A DNA stretch of 64,000 bases from Ardenticatenaceae bacterium (GTDB lineage Bacteria > Chloroflexota > Anaerolineae > Promineifilales > Promineifilaceae), in contig JACKCC010000016.1 of assembly GCA_020634245.1 (NCBI GenBank), positions 162,297-226,296 of the forward strand, read 5' to 3'. A program made the position numbers and the translations under genes. This document shows positions 16,428-26,028 of the stretch, piece by piece. Within the stretch, counting starts at the first letter, position 1. Each line of letters opens with the position of its first letter. Under the pieces are notes generated by a model. The model searched no databases. It was not told the origin of the DNA and was given only the letters and a program-made list of their open reading frames with translations.

Positions 16428-19193
16428 TCAATTATTGGCCAAAGTAATTGGGAGATAAATAAAGTGATCTAAAATCAGAGGCGTTGCCGTCGCCGTTGGG
16501 GTATTGGTCGTCGTGGCCGTTGCGGTCGCCGTCGCCGTGGCTGTGGCCGTTGAAGTAGCTGTGGCTGTCGCTGTGGCCGTTGCTGTGTTTGTGGGAGTAT
16601 TGGTGGGCGTCGACGTTGCCGTAGCTGTAGCCGTGTTGGTCGGCGTTGCTGTATTGGTCGGCGTTGCTGTTGGTTCGTGGATTTCAGTGTTGCGGGCAAA
16701 TTCCGATGTATTACCTGTCTGGTCGGTAGAAGTGCCCGTAACCAACTGCCCAACGTTCAAACCACTTACAGCAATTGAAAAGTGACCGGAGGCATCGGCT
16801 ATGCCATCGGCAATGAAGATTTTCCCTTCACCGTTATTATCCCCTGTGGGATTGTTGACCAATGTTTTGTCGGAGATGAAAAGCTCGACAAGGCAATTAG
16901 CACAGGCGGTTCCCGAAATTTGATTGGGGGCAGCCTGAGTAATGACAGGGTACGGAATCTGGTCGTTGGGATAATAGGTTGTGCCAAAACATGTGTCTGA
17001 TTTGAGACGAATCCCCTGGCTGGCATTCTCATAAATTTTGTTACGGCTAAATGTATTGTGGATGACAGCGCACGGGGTATGGTCGATGATGACGTCATAT
17101 GGTTCCCGAATATCGGCGTAGATGCCATATTCGGGATGAAAGGCGATGATGTTGGTGCGAATCTGGTTGCCCTGGCTGCCGGCGGTGATGTAAACGCCGC
17201 TGATGCCTAAATTCAGACCGGGGTTTGTACCGTTGGGCAATGTTGCTAAATTGGCTTCGTTAATGGCTGAAGGAACGGGAACAGGATCGGCCCAGCCCAG
17301 GCCGGTTGGATAAACGCCGATGAAATTGTCGTATACTTCGTTGTTTTGGGCAGCATAGAAGCGTACCCCGTTGGCGCCATTGCCGACAATGATATTGCGG
17401 TAGACCTGGTTGAGGTTTATTTCGTCTTCAAAGGTGACGCCCATGTGACCGTTGCCGGCTACGGCCGTTCCCGCAGCATTAAGACCAATGAAATTCCCGA
17501 CAAAAAGGTTGTTTTGATTGCCGATCCCATGGGAAATTTCGATGCCGTCACGCAAATTGCCGCCGACGACATTGCGTTCACCGGGCAGCAGACCGCCAAT
17601 GCGGTTGTTGTACGCACCTTCGGCCACATCAACCCCGTCGGCGACATTCCGCAGCGGGGTAGAACCATCTTGCTTTAATCCGACATAATTACCTAATATC
17701 AAATTGTCATGTGAATCGTTTTCGACGTTGATACCGTCTTGATCGTTGCCGGAGACGATGTTGCGTTGTGCGGGCAAGGTGCCGCCAAATGTGTTGTAAT
17801 CACTGTATGCAAAACGAACGCCATCCCCTTCATATGGGGCGCCCTGGGCTGTATGGGTGTTGGCGGCATTGGTGCCCACGAAATTGCCTTCAATCCGGTT
17901 ATGATCACCAATGACCCGAATTTGCTGGTGCCAGTCATACAGCGCCAGACCGCGTATTAAGTTGTAGTCGGATAGGACGAGTAAGCCGTAAAGACCCCAG
18001 CTTGTACCATCTCCCTGGATTTCAATTTTGATGACAGCGTTGCCGTTAATATTGTTTGTGTTTTCGGCCGCGCCGCATTGGGTGTAACCGTCGATGGTTA
18101 TTTCGTCGTCTTCCAGAGTTAAGGATGAAGCTGGTGTAAGTGTGACCAGGTTGGGGCAGACCCCCTGGTCGTTTCTGATGTTAAATTCTATGGTGTCGGC
18201 TCCTGTGCTGAAGTTGGCTTCGTCTAATGCTGCGCGCAGGGTGCAACGGCCGTTTGCTGTCAGACATATCCCATCACCCACATTGGCATCCGACATATCA
18301 CTATCGTCATTGACGGTAAAGGTGGCGTTAACGGCCGTTATCCCCGAAATATTTGACGGAGTTGATTGAATATCAATATCATTCAACTGTCCCCAATGCG
18401 CCAATACAGTCTGAATATCGGCGACTGTCAGACAGCCGGAGCCATCTACATCATAAGCTGCGGTGTAATCATTGATACAAAGACCATCTTCTTGTAAATC
18501 GGCCCATTCTGTCATGATCAGGGTTGCATCGGCGTCGTTGATAAATCGGCTGTGTGTCACATCCAGGTCGGATAGAGTGGGGATGCGGGTCTGTGCTGCT
18601 TGCAGCGTGGGTGTAGTGGCTAAAATTGGGTGACCTGCTGAATCTACCAGCATAACCTCATCCAGAGTGAGGGTTTGTGGACCGGCTTTTTGCACAATGA
18701 AAGAAAAAGCAGCCAGTTCTACGGCCGTTCCCGATACCCCTTTTATGGTTTCCAAATCGACTTGATTGAGCGGCGAATCACAGCCGTCAGCCGGGCAGGA
18801 GGCTGCGCCAAAAACAACCGCGCTGTCCCGTCGGACCGGGCCGACCGGGAAAACGGCGGCCTTGTTGGCGCTCATGCCTTGGCCAACAGATGCGCGTAAA
18901 AAGCCGATGCTGCCTTTTTCGTAGCCAATCGCTGCTTGAAAACCGGCTAGGTCGGTCACGTTATCAGCAAACAGCCGGCCGACGATGGTTTCGCCAACGG
19001 CAGCCGACGATGGCATTTCTAAACGTAGGGCAGGTTGATTGGGCTGGGTCTGGATGATGTTGGTCGTGAATACGGCCGTTGCCGGGGGCGTAACAGTGCT
19101 CTTACCATTTGCCGCGCCTGCCAGAGCCAGACTGGAAAATAATACAGCTAGAACAAATAAGAATACATAAAAATTCGGCTTGCTTTTCCCCAT
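16428..19193 (-). CDS. Secreted cohesin-dockerin-beta-helix protein with Thr/Ala-rich tail
   Basis: This large exported protein has 921 residues. A signal peptide (FYVFLFVLAVLFSSLALAGA) leads into a cohesin-like beta domain (about 45-185) and then a dockerin-like segment with an EF-hand-type loop (DVDGSGCLTVAD near 250). A CSLREA-like element (CTLRAALDEAN near 310) follows. Next come many NosD-like parallel beta-helix turns (NRIEGNFVGTN, NIVSGNDQDGI, NLILGNYVGLK and so on, about 420-740). The tail from about 850 is a Thr-Ala-Pro-Asn tract and ends YLPITLANN. The domains suggest binding or modification of cell-surface polysaccharide. The ATG at 19193 has CGGAGTA upstream. It is read just after the thymidylate kinase-like gene. 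Confidence 0.85.
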   Translation of the reverse strand: MGKSKPNFYVFLFVLAVLFSSLALAGAANGKSTVTPPATAVFTTNIIQTQPNQPALRLEMPSSAAVGETIVGRLFADNVTDLAGFQAAIGYEKGSIGFLRASVGQGMSANKAAVFPVGPVRRDSAVVFGAASCPADGCDSPLNQVDLETIKGVSGTAVELAAFSFIVQKAGPQTLTLDEVMLVDSAGHPILATTPTLQAAQTRIPTLSDLDVTHSRFINDADATLIMTEWADLQEDGLCINDYTAAYDVDGSGCLTVADIQTVLAHWGQLNDIDIQSTPSNISGITAVNATFTVNDDSDMSDANVGDGICLTANGRCTLRAALDEANFSTGADTIEFNIRNDQGVCPNLVTLTPASSLTLEDDEITIDGYTQCGAAENTNNINGNAVIKIEIQGDGTSWGLYGLLVLSDYNLIRGLALYDWHQQIRVIGDHNRIEGNFVGTNAANTHTAQGAPYEGDGVRFAYSDYNTFGGTLPAQRNIVSGNDQDGINVENDSHDNLILGNYVGLKQDGSTPLRNVADGVDVAEGAYNNRIGGLLPGERNVVGGNLRDGIEISHGIGNQNNLFVGNFIGLNAAGTAVAGNGHMGVTFEDEINLNQVYRNIIVGNGANGVRFYAAQNNEVYDNFIGVYPTGLGWADPVPVPSAINEANLATLPNGTNPGLNLGISGVYITAGSQGNQIRTNIIAFHPEYGIYADIREPYDVIIDHTPCAVIHNTFSRNKIYENASQGIRLKSDTCFGTTYYPNDQIPYPVITQAAPNQISGTACANCLVELFISDKTLVNNPTGDNNGEGKIFIADGIADASGHFSIAVSGLNVGQLVTGTSTDQTGNTSEFARNTEIHEPTATPTNTATPTNTATATATSTPTNTPTNTATATATATATSTATATATATATATTTNTPTATATPLILDHFIYLPITLANN
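16478..16676. repeat. Low-complexity GCCGTN tract encoding the Thr/Ala linker
   Basis: Short GCCGTNGC and GGCGTTGCTGTATTGGTC units repeat for about 200 nt. On the minus strand they give TATATA, TNTP and TSTP residues, a mucin-like spacer likely to be glycosylated. The opposite strand gives a meaningless Val-Ala frame. Confidence 0.85.
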
Positions 19194-19197
19194 GATA

Positions 19198-19839
19198 CTA
19201 CTCCGTTTGTAACACCAGATGAGAGACAATGTCCTTCATCACCTGATCAATAGGCTGAGAGGCGTCGATGACACGGCCGTTAGGCAATTTTTGCAGCAGT
19301 TGTAAATAAGCCGCTCTCAATTCCTCAGCTTTTTTTACCGATAATTCCTGTTTGCGTGCCTGAAGAACAGCAATTGGGGCATCCAGCAAAAAGACATTTT
19401 GTGGTCTGGGTGCCAGCCGGATTGCCCAGTAAACCAGGCCCACCGGTCCGCCATAACGGTAACGCAGTGGATCGGCAATCAAATCCAGCAAGGCATGACG
19501 ATCTGTAATCACCAGTTCGCCACGGCGGCGCGCCGGTCGAATGGTGCGCCAGTAGCCAATATGCCAATCCAGAACCATTGCCAGCAGCTTCAAGACTGAT
19601 TTGATTGGGCCGTGCGCGGGTTTCCCATAATGCGTGATCCCGGCTGCTCCCCCTTCCGATTGGCCGGTACGATAGACAACGCCCGGCCGCCGGTGTATGA
19701 CAGTAATGGCAAGCGGTTGAAGCTGTTCTTCCAATGTTTCTAAAACAGTGGATTTCCCGCTGCCGTCAAGGCCAAGTAGCGTTACCCAGGGCAGTGGCCG
19801 TGGCGCATTTAGCAGGGTAGAAAACAGGTTGGGGTTCAT
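19198..19839 (-). CDS. Thymidylate kinase-like P-loop protein
   Basis: This 213-residue NMP-kinase-fold protein has Walker A GLDGSGKST (23-31), a DRHALLD motif near 112 in the position of the DR[YH] motif of dTMP kinases, and a basic LID-like region (ARKQELSVKKAEELR). Members of this branch occur in polysaccharide loci with unproven substrates, possibly nucleotides or sugars. The frame ends 5 nt before the start of the beta-helix protein, so the two are likely co-translated. It is divergent from housekeeping Tmk, so I give no gene symbol. Confidence 0.75.
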   Translation of the reverse strand: MNPNLFSTLLNAPRPLPWVTLLGLDGSGKSTVLETLEEQLQPLAITVIHRRPGVVYRTGQSEGGAAGITHYGKPAHGPIKSVLKLLAMVLDWHIGYWRTIRPARRRGELVITDRHALLDLIADPLRYRYGGPVGLVYWAIRLAPRPQNVFLLDAPIAVLQARKQELSVKKAEELRAAYLQLLQKLPNGRVIDASQPIDQVMKDIVSHLVLQTE

Positions 19840-19855
19840 GATTGGCTCATCAAAG

Positions 19856-21361
19856 TTAAGAACTACACTCTAATTTAGGCAAAATCAGTTCGTAGGCTCC
19901 GATATCGGGTAGTTGATCCAATTCCCGCATATTGCCTAAAATGTCGTCAACGGGTGCGTATGCCGGATCGGCCGTATCAATGGTTGCACTACATGGATCG
20001 GGGACAGCATAGGTTTGCACCAGATTGATAAATGCTTCTCGAATAGTGGTTGAGCCGTCAGCGAAACGGCCGTTTTCCGGCTCCCATCGTGGCAGCAGCA
20101 CAGTCCCTACAGCCGCCAATAAGGGATTATCAACCAATCGCTGGGGGTCATCTAGATAATTTACCAATTCCCGGTCATCCAGGGGAAGCGAGTTGCCCCC
20201 ATTCCAATACAAATTGTTCAACAGGGTATAAGAATCCGTCTCACGGGGCGGCGTATCAGAAAAATCATTTTCTTCAGCCAGATTCGCACCCATCGTTCCG
20301 GTGGGATCCGACCAGATATTGTTGTAAAAGTCGATCTGCTGGTTGTTGGGATTCTTATTCTGCGTATCCAGGCGCATGGCGAAAGCTTTGGATGGCAGGT
20401 CGCCCACAATAGTGTTGTGGCGAAAGACCAGATTGCGGATGCCTCGTACCACCAGGACTGCCCGCATTGGATTAGGCGAGTTGCCTAGCATCAAATTGTT
20501 TTCGATACGAACATCGCTGGCTTGAAAATAGGAAACAGAATCCTCGCCTACCGCGATGAAAGAGTTGCTGATGTCTCCTTCCCAATTCAGCAAGATATTG
20601 CGGCGGACAATAATATTATGGCTTCCTAAATTGGCGTCATGATCGCCATTGCTGTCTTTGATGACGATATAGCTGCCCATGTCGTTGTTGTTGACACGGC
20701 CGCTGCCAGCAAAATCGTTAAAGAAAATATTATCCTGAATAATGACATCGGTAACGCTGTTAATGTCGATATGACTGTCAAGCCCCGGTCCGCCCTGGTT
20801 ATAAAATATGTTACCGGAAAACGTCACCTGCCGGGCGCCATTATTCAATTTGACGATGTCATCGTTATAACTGTCATGTAATACATTGTTGCGGAAAACG
20901 ATCCGGCTGACAGCATCTTCGTCTCCGGAAACATCGCCGCGTAAATCCTGAATTTGTATCACGTAAGGCTCAGCTCCGGGGCCGCTGTGGGCAATATCAA
21001 ACCCTTCCAGGGTAATCCCCTGCCCATAGAAGCAGGTAACAACGATATGGTCGTGACGCAGGCGGGCCTGATAGGGCACGGCCGAACGCACGGTGACGCC
21101 CATGATGAATGTCCCCCGCAGATCTACCTGGCCAAAGTAGGTGCCTGGCTGGACTAAAATAGTGGTTCCATCGGGGACGCTGTCCAAAGCATGGCTGATA
21201 GTTGCCCAGGGTCTTGCTTCGGAGCCGTTTCCAGTTGTGTCGCTGCCGTTGACGGCGACGTAATAGAATGTTTCCTGCGGCAGTACGGCCGTTCCGCTAT
21301 TCCAAGCGCAGTTAAGCCCTAACATGGCAAGAAATAGCAGGAGCAAATACCGCTTACGCAT
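19856..21361 (-). CDS. Secreted parallel beta-helix protein (DUF1565/NosD-like)
   Basis: This is a 501-residue exported protein. The signal segment is RKRYLLLLFLAMLGLNCAW. The Cys resembles a lipobox but has Asn at -1, so a lipoprotein is uncertain. The mature N-terminus has the DUF1565 pattern YVAVNGSDTTGNGS, PWATISHALD and PDGTTILVQPGTY. Repeated beta-helix rungs follow (NNVLHDSYND, NIFYNQGG, NIFFNDFAG, NNLMLGNSPNP). The fold is that of polysaccharide lyases and epimerases, but I cannot name catalytic residues. The start codon overlaps the stop of the upstream GT by one base. Confidence 0.8.
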   Translation of the reverse strand: MRKRYLLLLFLAMLGLNCAWNSGTAVLPQETFYYVAVNGSDTTGNGSEARPWATISHALDSVPDGTTILVQPGTYFGQVDLRGTFIMGVTVRSAVPYQARLRHDHIVVTCFYGQGITLEGFDIAHSGPGAEPYVIQIQDLRGDVSGDEDAVSRIVFRNNVLHDSYNDDIVKLNNGARQVTFSGNIFYNQGGPGLDSHIDINSVTDVIIQDNIFFNDFAGSGRVNNNDMGSYIVIKDSNGDHDANLGSHNIIVRRNILLNWEGDISNSFIAVGEDSVSYFQASDVRIENNLMLGNSPNPMRAVLVVRGIRNLVFRHNTIVGDLPSKAFAMRLDTQNKNPNNQQIDFYNNIWSDPTGTMGANLAEENDFSDTPPRETDSYTLLNNLYWNGGNSLPLDDRELVNYLDDPQRLVDNPLLAAVGTVLLPRWEPENGRFADGSTTIREAFINLVQTYAVPDPCSATIDTADPAYAPVDDILGNMRELDQLPDIGAYELILPKLECSS

Positions 21362-22521
21362 CAGGAAATCTCCCTCTTGGCAGCGTTAACAACCGGTCCC
21401 AAAATTTCTGCCAGTCGTTCGGCCACATGATCCCAGGTGAAATGCATTTCTACGCGCCGGCGGGCAGCCGAACCATATTGTTTCCTTATCGTTGGATCAG
21501 ACATTAATTGCATTATGGCCCTGGCTAGCTCATCAATATTTTCTGGCTGCACCAACAGCCCGGTTTGCTCATGCTCGATAATTTCAGTCATTGCATCATC
21601 AGCAACGCCAATACAGGGCAGGCCAAAAGCCATAGCTTCCAGTAGAACATCTCCCCATGTTTCCAGGCGCGATGGCAGCACAAAAAGATCAGCTTGATGG
21701 AACAAATTTATAATCTTGTCCCGGCTCCAGGATGATGGACAACAGTATACGCCTTCCTGTAACAGGTCCAGCGGAATCGGGTCTCGTGTTAAAAACAGGA
21801 GTTGGGCATCTGGAATTTGCTTGCGCACCTGGGCAAACGCGGCCAGTACCAAATCGCCGCCTTTACGGTAAAAATCATTGCCGATGAAGAGGGCTGTTGG
21901 CGGGCCATCCGTTTGGCGAGGCTCCAAAACAGGTAGAGATGGGAAATTAACCCCGCCGCCGACAACGGTTATTTTGTTGGAGGGAATGCCATAATGTTCA
22001 ATGATGGAGTGGCAGGCCATTTGGCTGCGAGTGCAAATGTGGGCTGCTCGTTGATAAGCCTGTCGTTCCAGGTTGAACCAGGTTTGCCGTTGTTTGGGTG
22101 ACAGCGGTGAACGCCCGACGGTTGGCTTTTGTGCAGAAAGATACGAAGTATAGTCAGTGTAAATGACGCTTGGAAGCTGGTTTGGCGGCCAACAGGCGTC
22201 GAACATGACGCCGACCTGCAAGACGACATCGGCTTGCTGTTTTAGCTGGGAAATTTGGTTGGAGACAGCCTGGGAGCGTCGATGGAATGCTAAGATGTTT
22301 TTGTAGAAGCGCTGCTGCCAATGGTACCGTTGGGGATGAAAGGTGAGCAGTGCATTCAGCCAACGATTCCATCCGGTTAAATTGGCGTCAATTGTTTGGA
22401 TGAGGGAAAGGTGTTGGGCAACGGCCGTAAACAAATATCCATACTTCACACTGGCAGCCGGCATATTGACCACATCGCCCATGGTAACGCCGATGACACG
22501 GATGGGATTGGATTTCATCAT
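21361..22521 (-). CDS. GT4-type glycosyltransferase
   Basis: This 386-residue GT-B enzyme uses an ATG overlapping the stop of the upstream GT2 gene (ATGATGA). It has a typical donor domain: FIGNDFYRKGGDLVLAAF near 210 and the E-X7-E motif RLETWGDVLLEAMAFGLP near 300. It probably adds one sugar to the lipid-linked repeat unit at the inner face of the membrane. The 5' extension in the same frame (about 24 codons) lies within the upstream gene and is rejected. Confidence 0.88.
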   Translation of the reverse strand: MMKSNPIRVIGVTMGDVVNMPAASVKYGYLFTAVAQHLSLIQTIDANLTGWNRWLNALLTFHPQRYHWQQRFYKNILAFHRRSQAVSNQISQLKQQADVVLQVGVMFDACWPPNQLPSVIYTDYTSYLSAQKPTVGRSPLSPKQRQTWFNLERQAYQRAAHICTRSQMACHSIIEHYGIPSNKITVVGGGVNFPSLPVLEPRQTDGPPTALFIGNDFYRKGGDLVLAAFAQVRKQIPDAQLLFLTRDPIPLDLLQEGVYCCPSSWSRDKIINLFHQADLFVLPSRLETWGDVLLEAMAFGLPCIGVADDAMTEIIEHEQTGLLVQPENIDELARAIMQLMSDPTIRKQYGSAARRRVEMHFTWDHVAERLAEILGPVVNAAKREIS

Positions 22522-23714
22522 AGCTGACGTTTTTCCTCGGTCATGGCTTGAGCCAGCGACGTGTCTTGTGGACGGCGCTTGGCTCGCTGCCACAAGGTTG
22601 TCTGGCGCTTGGTTAGGAAACGAGCCAGGCCGACCAGGGCTGCCCAGTTGCTGCCCACTAAAAATGTGGGCAAATATAACAGTTTACCGATTAGGCCGCC
22701 CCGTTTCCACCATTGTCCCAAGGCGGCTAACAGGTAAAAAAAGATTTGAATACCCAGGAGTATGGTGTAGATTTCTGGCCGGTTTTGGCTAACGATAAGT
22801 ATGTTGGTCAGGATTGCCATGATCATTGCCAGGGGGACCAATGGGCGCAAAAATTTGTGGGAAATCATCTGCCAGGCGGCTAACGGCCGTTTCCAGGGCA
22901 GTAGCTGTCTTACCAATCCCATCGCCTGATACCGACCGGCCACAATACGGGAACGGCGTATCACTTCATCTTCGGCTGATGCCGAAACGTATTCATACGA
23001 GCGGGCCTTTGGTGCATACACAACCCGATACCCACGTTTAATCAGGCGCATAGCCATGTAGAAATCGTCGTTAATGATGTTGTCGGGCGGGGTTTCGAAC
23101 AGGCTGCGTCGCAAGGCCAGGATTTCACCGGCGACACCCGTGCAATTACCCAGCCGGGTTTCTTGTTTTTTGATGAAGGATTCATACCGCCAGTAAAGTC
23201 CTTCAGAATGGCCCAGGCTGCTGCCATCTTTGACGATTGTTTTGGCGCCGCTGACTGCGGCAACGGCCGTTTCCGCAAACGGCTTCACCAATTCTCGTAA
23301 GGCTTGCGTGTCATACAAATTATTGGCATCGGAAAAAACGACAATTTCGCCCCGTACCAGCGGCATAGCACGATTGATGGCTGCCATTTTCCCCTGCCGC
23401 TGCGGCGTGTAGTTCAACTCTACACCCTGGGAAGCGAACTGTCGCACGATGTCCGGCGTTGCATCAGATGATCCGTCGGCAGTCACCAGAATTTGCCGCA
23501 AATTTGCCGGATAATCCAGAGTCAGGCTGTTTTCCAGTTTGGCGGCGATGACAGCTTCTTCGTTATAGGCGGCGATTAAGAGGGTAAGAGTGGGGGTGTA
23601 TGGGGGTAACGGCCGTTCTCGCGAGCGCAACCGCGCCAACAAGGTTACCAGCAGCGGATAACCAGCGTAAACGTACAAAATAATTCCAATGGATAACCAA
23701 AATAAAATCACCAT
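22518..23714 (-). CDS. Membrane GT2 family glycosyltransferase
   Basis: This inverting GT-A enzyme of about 398 residues has one N-terminal membrane segment and three near the C-terminus, as in IcaA/HasA-like polysaccharide synthases. It contains TADGSSDATP near 80, a metal-binding SDANN near 128 and NDDFYMAMRLI near 215. The usual QXXRW motif is replaced by RRSRIVAGRYQ. It may extend a beta-linked chain or transfer a single residue. The ATG is at 23714, and an adjacent in-frame TTG is an alternative start. No strong binding site is visible. Confidence 0.85.
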   Translation of the reverse strand: MVILFWLSIGIILYVYAGYPLLVTLLARLRSRERPLPPYTPTLTLLIAAYNEEAVIAAKLENSLTLDYPANLRQILVTADGSSDATPDIVRQFASQGVELNYTPQRQGKMAAINRAMPLVRGEIVVFSDANNLYDTQALRELVKPFAETAVAAVSGAKTIVKDGSSLGHSEGLYWRYESFIKKQETRLGNCTGVAGEILALRRSLFETPPDNIINDDFYMAMRLIKRGYRVVYAPKARSYEYVSASAEDEVIRRSRIVAGRYQAMGLVRQLLPWKRPLAAWQMISHKFLRPLVPLAMIMAILTNILIVSQNRPEIYTILLGIQIFFYLLAALGQWWKRGGLIGKLLYLPTFLVGSNWAALVGLARFLTKRQTTLWQRAKRRPQDTSLAQAMTEEKRQL

Positions 23715-23720
23715 CAAACG

Positions 23721-24896
23721 TTACCATTCTGGTTGTAGCAGCGGGTCTGGCGCGGTCAACAAACGTTCATACAAACCACGCAGCCTGTCTGCAACGCTCG
23801 ATAAAGCATACTCGCTCACCATTTTTTGACGGGCTTGCTGTCCTAAACCTTCTCGTTTTCTTTGCTCATTGAGCAAATCTATGATGCATTCAGCCCAGTC
23901 AGCCGAATTATCTGGCGAAATTAATAAGCCATTATGACCGTGAGAGATTAAATCCGGCGCACCGCCAACATTACTGGTAATCACCGGTAGACCGGCGGCC
24001 ATTGCCTCCAAAAGTGCGTTGGAAAGACCTTCAGTTGCTGAGGGCAAAACAAACAGGTCGGCGCACTGCAAAAATGGGGCCACATCATCAACGGCACCAT
24101 AGAAAATAATGCCGTCCCCGGCCTGCCGCTTTAGCTCTGCCTCTTGATCGCCGGTTCCCAGCAGCAGCAGTGATGCCTGAGGATGGGCGATCCTTACTCT
24201 GGGCCAGATGGCAATGAGTTGATCAATTTGTTTTTCTTTGGCAAGACGGCCGGTGAAGACCGTTAACGGACCGTCCGGCAGTCCAAAATTTTGGCGTAAA
24301 ATTTGCTTTTCTTGTGCAGGAATAGGCGCAAAATGATGAATATCAACGCCATTGGGGATGAACGGCCGTTTCTCCTGTGGTATGTTCAGATTGGCCAGTT
24401 CCCCGTCGATCTCCCGGCTGATCGTAATAAAAGCATCGACATGACGGCGCATAGCCGCCAGCCGCTGCCGGCCGGATCGCCTTTGGTTCAACTTGGCAAT
24501 GTCACCCAGCTTCCCGCCGCGCAGCACTTTTGCCGCCACCGGCATGCCAAAGATACGTTTTGCTAAAACGGCCGTTGTCGTTGGTGACAACAACTCATGC
24601 GCATGAATCAAATCCGGTTTCAGGCGATACAGCAGCGGCAAAGCCGACAGTGTAAAAGCAAGAGAGGCAACAGGCTTGGGGCCGGGAATTGGCAGGCGGT
24701 AAACAGGAACACCGTCTATCATCTCAAATGAACGCAAACCAGAGTAACGGCGGGTCAGAATATGAATATCCACGCCTCGTTCTTGCAGCAGCGGGGCCAG
24801 TGCGGCCAACTGCCGTTCTGCGCCACCCACATGTGGATAATATGCCTGGATAAGCATAGCGACACGTATTGTTTTGCTGGCAGAGTAAGAACCCAT
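23721..24896 (-). CDS. GT4-type glycosyltransferase
   Basis: The protein is a 391-residue GT-B enzyme. The glycine-rich acceptor loop YYPHVGGAERQ is near residue 20, IPNGVDIHHF near 185, FTGRLAKEKQIDQLI near 220, and the E-X7-E motif EGLSNALLEAMAAG near 305. The start overlaps the stop of the following GT4 gene by one base (TGATG), so the two are likely co-translated. Sugar specificity is not readable from sequence. Confidence 0.9.
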   Translation of the reverse strand: MGSYSASKTIRVAMLIQAYYPHVGGAERQLAALAPLLQERGVDIHILTRRYSGLRSFEMIDGVPVYRLPIPGPKPVASLAFTLSALPLLYRLKPDLIHAHELLSPTTTAVLAKRIFGMPVAAKVLRGGKLGDIAKLNQRRSGRQRLAAMRRHVDAFITISREIDGELANLNIPQEKRPFIPNGVDIHHFAPIPAQEKQILRQNFGLPDGPLTVFTGRLAKEKQIDQLIAIWPRVRIAHPQASLLLLGTGDQEAELKRQAGDGIIFYGAVDDVAPFLQCADLFVLPSATEGLSNALLEAMAAGLPVITSNVGGAPDLISHGHNGLLISPDNSADWAECIIDLLNEQRKREGLGQQARQKMVSEYALSSVADRLRGLYERLLTAPDPLLQPEW

Positions 24897-26026
24897 CAGA
24901 TCTCCATCAGAGCTGTAATTCCGGGCGATAAAACTTCGTCATAGAGCGCCAATAATCTGTTGAGCCATACTGACGGGCTGTAATGCAGGTTAACCCGTTC
25001 ACGCGCCGCCGAACCCATAACAGCCAATTGCTCTGGTTTATCCAAAAGGTCGCTAATGGCCTGCGCCAGCTGCTCCGGCTTGTGCGGCGGAACAACTACA
25101 CCAGAACACGACGTTACTACTACCGGAACGTCGCCAACGCCGGTAGCCGCCACTGGCAAACCGGCAGACATCGCTTCCAGCATGGCAACCGGCAGCCCTT
25201 CCCAATGGGAGGCGCTGACAAACAGATCACTGGCTCCTAACAAGCGAGGAACATCAGTACGGCTTCCCAGCAGCCAGGCATTGTTTTCCAATCCCAGCGA
25301 CTTGATTTGTGTGTTCAAATCATCAAAGATTGATCCCGCACCGGCGATAATTAGTGCTGCTTGCGGATGTTTACGGCAAACCTGGGCAAAAGCGGTCAAT
25401 AAATCATCGACTCCTTTTTGCGGGGTAAGCCGACCGACCGAAATTAATAATGGGCGGGCAGTATTTCCTGTCAGTTCTGTGCGTAAAGCCTGCCTTTCCG
25501 TTTTGGGTAATGGGGGAATGGATTCAACGGCATTGGGTACAACGTGCAAAATTTTTCCGGGAAACTGTGGCTGCCGGGCTTTGGCCACTTGTTCGCCGAC
25601 AACAATAATTTTGCCGGACAGCTTTTTTACGATCCATAATTCTAACTTTTTGCGCAGTTTGGATTCAATACCTTCCCTGACATTATGTAAGGTGGCGACG
25701 GTGGATGTTTTTGTGATCGTGCAGGCCAGGGTTCCCAAAATGTTGGCATAATTCAGGTGGGTATGGACGATGTCAAACTTTTCCTGGGCCAGGAATCGTG
25801 TCAATTTAATAAATCGTGGTAAATCGAGAAGGCGTTGGGCATGAAAGGTGACAATACGAACGTCTAAGTTTTCTAATTCAGAGGTAAATGGCGCGTCTTT
25901 GTAGTCATTGTCCAGGGTGATAATGGTTAATGCGATGTCATGTTGACGGGCTGCTTCGGCAAATGTAACGAGTAATTTTTGGGCGCCGCCCCAGCCTAAT
26001 GAATCAATGATGTGGGCGATTCGCAT
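24896..26026 (-). CDS. GT4-type glycosyltransferase
   Basis: This 376-residue GT-B enzyme has the opening IDSLGWGGAQKLL, typical of GT4. VPNAVESI, SVGRLTPQKGVDDLL and the E-X7-E motif EGLPVAMLEAMSAG follow. It resembles polysaccharide-locus enzymes that build on undecaprenyl-linked sugars. The gene is tightly packed, with a 1-nt overlap downstream and 2 nt to the flippase gene upstream. Confidence 0.9.
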   Translation of the reverse strand: MRIAHIIDSLGWGGAQKLLVTFAEAARQHDIALTIITLDNDYKDAPFTSELENLDVRIVTFHAQRLLDLPRFIKLTRFLAQEKFDIVHTHLNYANILGTLACTITKTSTVATLHNVREGIESKLRKKLELWIVKKLSGKIIVVGEQVAKARQPQFPGKILHVVPNAVESIPPLPKTERQALRTELTGNTARPLLISVGRLTPQKGVDDLLTAFAQVCRKHPQAALIIAGAGSIFDDLNTQIKSLGLENNAWLLGSRTDVPRLLGASDLFVSASHWEGLPVAMLEAMSAGLPVAATGVGDVPVVVTSCSGVVVPPHKPEQLAQAISDLLDKPEQLAVMGSAARERVNLHYSPSVWLNRLLALYDEVLSPGITALMEI

Positions 26027-26028
26027 AG

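Noticed and set aside
16504..16785. Plus-strand frame of alternating Val and Ala opposite the secreted beta-helix gene
   Set aside because: It is the antisense reading of the Thr/Ala-rich tail repeat and has no independent signal.
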